Source: UBA4675 sp964601265
Lineage (GTDB): Bacteria; Bacillota; Clostridia; Christensenellales; Borkfalkiaceae
NCBI GenBank assembly: GCA_964601265.1
Contig: CAZRMT010000036.1
Coordinates: 1-12,946, forward strand
Length of the DNA: 12,946 bases
Reading direction: 5' to 3'
The notes below the pieces were generated by a model. The model was given only the letters and a program-made list of their open reading frames with translations, made no database searches and had not been told where the DNA came from. The position numbers were made by a program, and so were the translations under genes. This document shows positions 1 through 3,899 of the stretch, one piece after another; position 1 is the stretch's first letter, and each line of letters begins with the position of its first letter.

Positions 1-2
1 CA

Positions 3-830
3 ATTTGTTTAATGCTTGCGTTTACTTGCTGTTTATCAGTCACCGCTTGCGGTAAGACCGAAAAACTTGCCATAGGAAAAGAATGTATTACCTATGAATC
101 ACAACTTGACGCATTAATAAAACTCAACCAAAACGAAATCAACGTAGCCGTTATCGACTCTGTTATGGCTGGATATTATACTAGTAACGGAAGCTTAAAA
201 GACAAGTTAGTAATTAAAGACGTTGGCCTTGCAACCGAACAATACGGAATAGCCGCAAAAAAAGGAAACAATGCCTTAATTTCAAAAATAAACGAAGCTC
301 TCATCGCTATTTGCGACACCGATTATTCTACTATTAGCGAAAAGTATAATCTATCTAGTGAAAAACTTATTACTCCCGAAAGCGTAAACGATAAAGCTTC
401 GGCGACGGACGACTCTTGGACGCAATTGGTCTCAAGAAAAAAAGTTGTTATAGGTTACACCCTTTTCGCGCCTATCGCATTTGACGAGTCAGGAAGTTTG
501 GTCGGATTTGACATCGAACTTGCAAAAGCAGTATTCGCTTATCTTAACGCAACGTATTCCACCGATATAGAAGTTGAATTTTTATTAATAGAATGGGCAG
601 CTAAAGAAAGCAACCTTCAAACGGGAACGATAGATTTGGTTTGGAACGGATTAACGATTACCGACGAAAGAATCGAAGGAATGTGTATGTCTTTACCTTA
701 TCTCCGCAATAAACAAGTTGCAGTAGTAAATAAGGCAGACGAAAACAAATACACGACTATAGATTCTATGAAAAACGCAATTATAGGCGTTGAAAAAGGT
801 TCCGCAGGAGAAGAGGCGGTAAGAGGATAA
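3..830 (+). CDS. Amino acid ABC transporter substrate-binding lipoprotein with permuted domain order (5' partial)
   Basis: Periplasmic-binding-type lipoprotein that should capture a polar amino acid outside the membrane and deliver it to the permease encoded next. The first in-frame ATG is at 12, but the frame is open to the window edge and only 12 residues precede the lipobox Cys (VTAC, Cys13 counted from that ATG), so the charged signal-peptide start lies off the left edge. Residues 20-115 match the C-terminal half of SBP_bac_3 proteins (YESQLDALIKL, VAVIDSVMAGYY, EQYGIAAKKGN, INEAL). Residues 143-272 match the N-terminal half (KKVVIGYTLFAPIAF, GFDIELAKAV, LTITDER, GVEKGSAGEEAV). The halves are therefore in reversed order. 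Asp49 and Arg220 align with the residues that bind the ligand amino and carboxyl groups in HisJ-like proteins, so binding is probably retained. The stop at 828-830 lies 5 bases before the permease ATG. A decayed tandem duplication is the alternative explanation. Confidence 0.85.
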   Translation: MCLMLAFTCCLSVTACGKTEKLAIGKECITYESQLDALIKLNQNEINVAVIDSVMAGYYTSNGSLKDKLVIKDVGLATEQYGIAAKKGNNALISKINEALIAICDTDYSTISEKYNLSSEKLITPESVNDKASATDDSWTQLVSRKKVVIGYTLFAPIAFDESGSLVGFDIELAKAVFAYLNATYSTDIEVEFLLIEWAAKESNLQTGTIDLVWNGLTITDERIEGMCMSLPYLRNKQVAVVNKADENKYTTIDSMKNAIIGVEKGSAGEEAVRG

Positions 831-835
831 TTTTT

Positions 836-1522
836 ATGAGCAATTTTTCTAACATAATGCTAGAGCTTGTAAACGGTTTAGGGCAAACAGTGCTACTGTT
901 TGCCATTACCCTTGTTATAAGCTTACCTTTAGGACTATTATTTTCTCTAGCATCTATGTCAAACTTTAAACCGCTTAAATATTTTATGAAATGTATTATC
1001 TGGGTAATTAGAGGCACTCCTTTATTATTACAAATAATGTTTATTCAAATGTTACCCAATATGCTCTTTAAAGTTGGTCTTGCCGAAATATCGTCCGATT
1101 TAAATTGCAGTGTTTCAGACGTAATATTTATATTTGTCGTTATTGCGTTTTCGATAAATTATGCTTGTTACTTTTCAGAAATATTTAGAGCGGGCATAGA
1201 ATCAATCCCTAAAGGACAATACGAAGCAGGACAAGTTTTAGGTTTGTCTAAAAATCAAACGTTTAAAAAAGTTGTTTTAATGCAAGTAATAAAAAGGACT
1301 GTACCACCGCTCAGTAACGAAATAATAACTTTGGTAAAAGACACTGCTTTGGCGTCGGTAGCAGGTATAATAGACTTATACAACTCAGCCGCCAGTGCAG
1401 TTAACACTTACGTTGTTTTAACTCCGTTTTTGTATGCGGCTATATTCTACTTAATATTTAACGGACTGTTGACGTTGCTGTTTAACTTTATCGAGAAAAA
1501 ACTTTCTTACTACAAGGTGTGA
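836..1522 (+). CDS. Polar amino acid ABC transporter permease (HisM/GlnP family)
   Basis: Inner-membrane channel subunit of the amino acid importer; two copies would pair with the ATPase encoded downstream. The 228-residue length is normal for the family. Hydrophobic segments are visible at about 17-40, 50-74, 94-117 and 196-219, with a less clear one at about 170-195. The family signature RGTPLLLQ lies at 59-66, and the cytoplasmic EAA loop that docks on the ATPase is at 130-150 (EAGQVLGLS, then KKVVLMQ). The ATG at 836 has an AGAGG ribosome binding site that overlaps the end of the preceding lipoprotein gene. The gene end overlaps the ribosome binding site of the ATPase gene, so the three genes are tightly coupled. 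Substrate cannot be told from the permease; glutamine, arginine, histidine or cystine are all possible. Confidence 0.93.
   Translation: MSNFSNIMLELVNGLGQTVLLFAITLVISLPLGLLFSLASMSNFKPLKYFMKCIIWVIRGTPLLLQIMFIQMLPNMLFKVGLAEISSDLNCSVSDVIFIFVVIAFSINYACYFSEIFRAGIESIPKGQYEAGQVLGLSKNQTFKKVVLMQVIKRTVPPLSNEIITLVKDTALASVAGIIDLYNSAASAVNTYVVLTPFLYAAIFYLIFNGLLTLLFNFIEKKLSYYKV
1514..1519 (+). promoter_or_regulatory. Ribosome binding site of the ABC ATPase gene
   Basis: AAGGTG sits 5 bases before ATG 1525 and inside the last codons of the permease gene. It selects ATG 1525 over the GTG at 1519 as the start of the ATPase. Confidence 0.7.
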
Positions 1523-1524
1523 TT

Positions 1525-2418
1525 ATGGCGTTTTTAGAAGTAAAAGATTTATATAAAAGCTTTGGCGAAACCAACGTTTTAAAAGGAATAAGCTTTACTA
1601 TGGAAAAAGGTCAGGTTATTTCCGTAATAGGAGCTTCGGGCAACGGTAAAACCACTCTACTACGCTGTTTGAACTTTTTGGAGCAAGCCGATAGCGGAGA
1701 AATTACCGTTGACGGCGTAAAAGTTTTCCCCGCCGAAAAAAAGCAAAAAAGCAACATGGCGCTAGGAATGGTATTTCAAAACTTTAACTTATTTCCGCAA
1801 TACAGCGTTTTAAAAAATATTACGCTTGCAATGGATATAAAGTCTAAACGAGAAATTAACGAACTTTATAAACAAAAGAAAAAAGAAAAAAAGCTTTTAA
1901 TTAAAGAAAACGCAAAAGAGCTTTCGTTTTTTAAAAAAATCGGCTTATACTTAAAAAACTTTTGGCAAAACCTTATAAGTCGTGAAAAAAAGCAAGCGTT
2001 AAAGGCGGAAAAAATTTCCAACGAAAAAAAAGCGCTCGACATATTGGAGCGTGTAGGCTTGCAAGACAAAATAAAAAACTACCCGTGCGAACTTTCGGGC
2101 GGACAACAACAAAGGGTGGCTATTGCAAGGGCGTTGGCGCTCTCCCCCGATATTCTTTGTTTTGACGAACCAACTTCCGCATTAGACCCCGAACTTACGG
2201 GCGAAGTATTAAAGGTAATAAAAGGGCTTAGGGACGAAGGCAGAACTATGATTATTGTAACGCACGAAATGAATTTTGCCAAAAACGTTTCGGATAAAAT
2301 AATATTTATGGTGGACGGCGTAATAGAAGAAGAAGGCACGCCCGAGCAAATTTTCGACAACCCTTTAAGCGAAAAAACCAAAAGCTTTTTAAATAAATCG
2401 GCCGAGCAAGCTTTTTAA
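1525..2418 (+). CDS. Amino acid ABC transporter ATP-binding protein with extra basic insertion
   Basis: Cytoplasmic ATPase that powers the importer. All nucleotide-binding motifs are intact: Walker A GASGNGKT (36-43), Q-loop Gln85, signature LSGGQ (190-194), Walker B ending FDEP (213-216), D-loop SALD (218-221) and switch His247. The protein is 297 residues, about 55 longer than the usual HisP/GlnQ size near 240. The excess lies between the Q-loop and the signature, at about 107-168, and is rich in Lys, Glu and Phe (KKKEKK, FFKKIGLYLKNFW). This is the helical subdomain that faces the permease. ATG 1525 is chosen because AAGGTG (1514-1519) lies 5 bases upstream; the in-frame GTG at 1519 would sit on that ribosome binding site and has no site of its own. 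Residue numbers count from ATG 1525. Confidence 0.94.
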   Translation: MAFLEVKDLYKSFGETNVLKGISFTMEKGQVISVIGASGNGKTTLLRCLNFLEQADSGEITVDGVKVFPAEKKQKSNMALGMVFQNFNLFPQYSVLKNITLAMDIKSKREINELYKQKKKEKKLLIKENAKELSFFKKIGLYLKNFWQNLISREKKQALKAEKISNEKKALDILERVGLQDKIKNYPCELSGGQQQRVAIARALALSPDILCFDEPTSALDPELTGEVLKVIKGLRDEGRTMIIVTHEMNFAKNVSDKIIFMVDGVIEEEGTPEQIFDNPLSEKTKSFLNKSAEQAF

Positions 2419-2428
2419 GAGGTGAACA

Positions 2429-2716
2429 ATGACGGTAAAAAACTATAAGCCTATGATAGAAGAACTTTATAAAGAAATATTAAAACTAGAAACCTTAGAA
2501 GAATGTGAAAACTTTTTCGAGGACCTCTGCACGATTAAAGAGTTGGAGTCTATGAGCCAAAGAATACAGTCGGCAAAAATGCTTTTAGAGGGAAAAACGT
2601 ATAACGAAATTATAGAGCATACCGAAATTTCAAGTGCAACTTTATCCCGTGTATCGAAGTGTATTCGTTACGGAAACGGGGGCTATAAGTCGATAATCGA
2701 AAAAAACAACAATTAA
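2429..2716 (+). CDS. YerC/YecD-family TrpR-like DNA-binding protein
   Basis: A 95-residue all-helical protein of the TrpR-like fold, a small helix-turn-helix family (YerC/YecD) common in Bacillota. The family-typical stretch IKELESMSQRIQSAKMLLEGKTYNEI (about residues 36-61, where IKEL corresponds to the usual DEL-type start) is followed by the putative recognition segment ISSATLSRVSKCIRYGNGGY at about 67-86; this resembles TrpR in SxATxSR and in the closing GxGGY. A strong ribosome binding site (AGAGGTGA, 2418-2425) precedes the ATG, and the gene begins 10 bases after the ATPase stop, so it is probably cotranscribed with the transporter. Its regulatory target is not shown by the sequence. Control of the amino acid uptake operon itself would be a guess from position alone. 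Confidence 0.87.
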   Translation: MTVKNYKPMIEELYKEILKLETLEECENFFEDLCTIKELESMSQRIQSAKMLLEGKTYNEIIEHTEISSATLSRVSKCIRYGNGGYKSIIEKNNN

Positions 2717-2735
2717 ACGGTCGTTATAATTTTAT

Positions 2736-2767
2736 ACCCCACGCCTTTTTGCGTGGGGGCGTGGGGT
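2736..2767 (+). terminator. GC-rich hairpin with two alternative 3' arms after the yerC-like gene
   Basis: CCCCACGC (2737-2744) can pair with GCGTGGGG at 2751-2758 across a CTTTTT loop. The longer ACCCCACGCC (2736-2745) can pair with GGCGTGGGGT at 2758-2767. A modest T-rich stretch (TTTCGTTTAT) follows the second arm. It lies 20 bases beyond the yerC-like stop codon, so it is a plausible but not strong terminator; the U-tract is interrupted. Confidence 0.5.
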
Positions 2768-2799
2768 TTCGTTTATAGTCTTATTCTCTTAATAATAAT

Positions 2800-2852
2800 C
2801 CTACTGAAAAAAAACGTAGAATTCTACAAAAATTTTCAGTAGGCTTTTTCTT
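2800..2852 (+). terminator. Intrinsic terminator of the ABC/yerC operon
   Basis: CCTACTGAAAA (2800-2810) pairs with TTTTCAGTAGG (2833-2843), enclosing a second perfect palindrome GTAGAATTCTAC (2816-2827). CTTTTTCTT follows directly. This is a long stem with a U-rich tail, placed after the last plus-strand gene and before the repeat island. Confidence 0.8.
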
Positions 2853-2855
2853 ATT

Positions 2856-2886
2856 ATTCTGAATAACAGATTATATAGCTTTTTTA
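2856..2886. repeat. Short repeat A' upstream of copy I
   Basis: The segment TTCTGAATAACAG followed by ATTATATAGCTTTTTT resembles CTCTGAATGATGG plus ATTATATAGCTTTTT at 3523-3550. It appears to be a degenerate end of the same element family, lying directly after the operon terminator. Confidence 0.55.
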
Positions 2887-2890
2887 ATAA

Positions 2891-3110
2891 GGATGAGATT
2901 CCCACGTCGCAACTAATCGTTGCTCCTCTGAATGACAGTTTGTATAGAAAGCCATTGATAAAGCAACGGCTTGTACGAGTAGTTCACCCACCAACAAAAA
3001 GTGGCTGTGCCACCCGTCATTGCGAACCGACGAAGTCGGTGTGGCAATCCTTTCATTATGTGCCATACACTTCATACTATCTCTACAACAGCTATATAAT
3101 ATCCATATCC
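2891..3110. repeat. Composite dispersed repeat, copy I (palindromes A and B)
   Basis: About 220 bp without a credible gene, recurring in modified form at 3409-3660. It starts GGATGAGATTCCCACGTCGC, has a small hairpin GCAAC-TAATC-GTTGC (2909-2923), then TGCTCCTCTGAATGAC. A spacer holds GTGGC-TGT-GCCAC (3001-3013). Palindrome B follows: CGTCATTGCGA (3015-3025), hairpin ACCGAC-GAA-GTCGGT (3026-3040), GTGGCAATCC. The tail CACTTCATACTATCTCTACAAC (3069-3090) is shared exactly with copy II. The reverse complement of element A (GTCATT...GTGGGAATC) resembles element B, so both seem to be one palindromic family in opposite orientations. Similar sequences occur between genes in many uncultured bacteria; that is from memory and was not searched here. 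Confidence 0.75.
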
Positions 3111-3112
3111 TT

Positions 3113-3219
3113 AACTTGCCGTAAGGCAAACTTCACTCGCCGATAGGCGTACTTCACTTACCGTAGGAAAACTTCACGCACTGCAAGATGCACAACACTT
3201 GCAAAACGTAGTTTTGCAA
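3113..3219. repeat. Mini-hairpin array 1 with ACTTCAC spacers
   Basis: Consecutive small inverted repeats: TTGCC-GTAA-GGCAA (3116-3129), CGCC-GATA-GGCG (3138-3149), an imperfect TTACC-GTA-GGAAA (3158-3170), TGCA-AGA-TGCA (3182-3192) and TTGCAAAAC-GTA-GTTTTGCAA (3199-3219, 9-bp stem). The heptamer ACTTCAC lies between the first ones at 3130, 3151 and 3171, steps of 21 and 20 bp. Four of the five loops are closed by C-G and run from G to A. No coding capacity is credible. Function is unknown. Confidence 0.8.
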
Positions 3220-3225
3220 ACAAAT

Positions 3226-3297
3226 GTGGCAATCCTTTCCTACTATGAACAACGGCTCATACACTTACGTGAGCGGTTATACAATTTGTATATCCAC
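3226..3297. repeat. Partial copy of palindromic repeat B and tail
   Basis: GTGGCAATCCTTTCCTACTATG is the right end of element B without its left end, followed by a diverged version of the tail that follows copies I and II (ACACTT..., then ACAATTTGTATATCCACAAC, like ACAATTTGTTTATCC at 3646-3660). It contains its own inverted repeat GCTCA...TGAGC (3255-3274). It joins the two mini-hairpin arrays. Confidence 0.6.
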
Positions 3298-3402
3298 AAC
3301 TTGCCGTAAGGCAAACTTCACTCGCCGATAGGCGTACTTCACTTGCGACAGCAAACTTCACGTACCGTTAGGTACTCTTCACTTGCAAGACGCAGTCTTG
3401 CA
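3298..3402. repeat. Mini-hairpin array 2 with ACTTCAC spacers
   Basis: Five inverted repeats in a row: TTGCC-GTAA-GGCAA (3301-3314), CGCC-GATA-GGCG (3323-3334), TTGC-GACA-GCAA (3343-3354), GTACC-GTTA-GGTAC (3362-3375) and TGCAAGAC-GCA-GTCTTGCA (3384-3402). Heptamers ACTTCAC at 3315, 3336 and 3355 and TCTTCAC at 3376 separate them in steps of 21, 19 and 21 bp. The first 47 bp (3298-3344) are identical to 3113-3159 in array 1. Stems differ but stay paired, and every loop starts with G, ends with A and is closed by C-G. Confidence 0.82.
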
Positions 3403-3408
3403 TAATGC

Positions 3409-3660
3409 GGATGAGATTCCCACGTCGCAAGTCCCTTGCTCCTCTGAATGACGGTTTATATAGAGGTTTACGCACAACGGCTTGCACAAGTAGCACGGCA
3501 AAAACAAAAGTGGCTAAGCCACCTCTGAATGATGGATTATATAGCTTTTTCCCTTTCTTTATCGTCATTGCGAAGCCGTTGTAAACGGCTGTAGCAATCC
3601 CCTCATTATGTACTGTTCACTTCATACTATCTCTACAACGACTACACAATTTGTTTATCC
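3409..3660. repeat. Composite dispersed repeat, copy II (palindromes A, A' and B)
   Basis: Starts GGATGAGATTCCCACGTCGC like copy I. Its A hairpin is GCAAG-TCC-CTTGC (3427-3439), where copy I has GCAAC...GTTGC: a C-G pair has become G-C with pairing kept. GTGGC-TAA-GCCAC (3510-3522) matches the copy I spacer hairpin. An additional A' segment (3523-3560) is present here and not in copy I. Element B at 3563-3600 has stem AGCCGTT-GTA-AACGGCT (3574-3590) between the conserved CGTCATTGCGA and GCAATCC ends. CACTTCATACTATCTCTACAAC (3618-3639) is identical to copy I. Confidence 0.75.
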
Positions 3661-3736
3661 TCACTTCTTCACTTTTCACTATTACTTATTACCTTGCAAC
3701 GCTCCGCTTTGCACAATACTGATTTATTATATAATA
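3661..3736. other. Intergenic stretch with no recognised feature
   Basis: AT-rich sequence after the repeat island. It begins with degenerate TCACTTCTTCACTTTTCAC motifs that recall the array spacer heptamer, and contains an imperfect inverted repeat TGCAA...TTTGCA (3694-3712). No gene is visible in either strand. Confidence 0.4.
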
Positions 3737-3763
3737 ACGGCGTCCGAAAATTGCGGACGCCGT
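3737..3763 (-). terminator. Hairpin downstream of the giant surface protein gene
   Basis: A perfect 10-bp stem, ACGGCGTCCG (3737-3746) with CGGACGCCGT (3754-3763), loop of 7. It lies 137 bases beyond the stop codon of the minus-strand surface protein gene. Read on the minus strand it is followed by TATTATATAATAAATC, which is AT-rich but not a clean U-tract. It may serve either strand, since transcription converges here. Confidence 0.55.
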
Positions 3764-3779
3764 ATTTCACACTATAAAG

Positions 3780-3892
3780 CATAAAAACGGTGTTTTTATG
3801 GCAAAAGATTACTTCTTATAGTTTTATAAACCATAAAAAACAATGTTTTTCCATACAACAAAAAATTTATTCTTATAAGATATAAAAATTAC
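3780..3892. repeat. Two imperfect copies of an AT-rich inverted-repeat segment
   Basis: CATAAAAAC-GGT-GTTTTTATG (3780-3800) is a perfect 9-bp inverted repeat. A degenerate version with a one-base bulge, CATAAAAAACA-A-TGTTTTTCCAT, follows at about 3832-3853. Each is followed by a similar stretch containing TTCTTATA (3813-3820 and 3870-3877) and a run of TATAAA. It lies in the 3' flank of the surface protein gene; a role in mRNA 3' structure is possible but unsupported. Confidence 0.4.
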
Positions 3893-3899
3893 GTTATAC

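Noticed and set aside
1866..2381. Minus-strand open frames opposite the ABC ATPase
   Set aside because: Shadows of a gene whose plus-strand product carries every ABC ATPase motif.
3113..3402. CRISPR array
   Set aside because: The repeated parts are 7-bp heptamers and short variable hairpins, the intervals are about 20 bp, and the intervening sequences are self-complementary. No cas gene is nearby.
2884..3568. Short open frames in the repeat island on both strands (for example 2884-3129 minus, 2940-3146 plus, 3368-3568 minus)
   Set aside because: They run through palindromic repeats, have no ribosome binding sites, and their translations reflect the repeat sequence. No protein family is recognisable.
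3563..3600. tRNA or small structured RNA in element B
   Set aside because: It is a single short hairpin with conserved flanks shared by several copies, without a cloverleaf or promoter.
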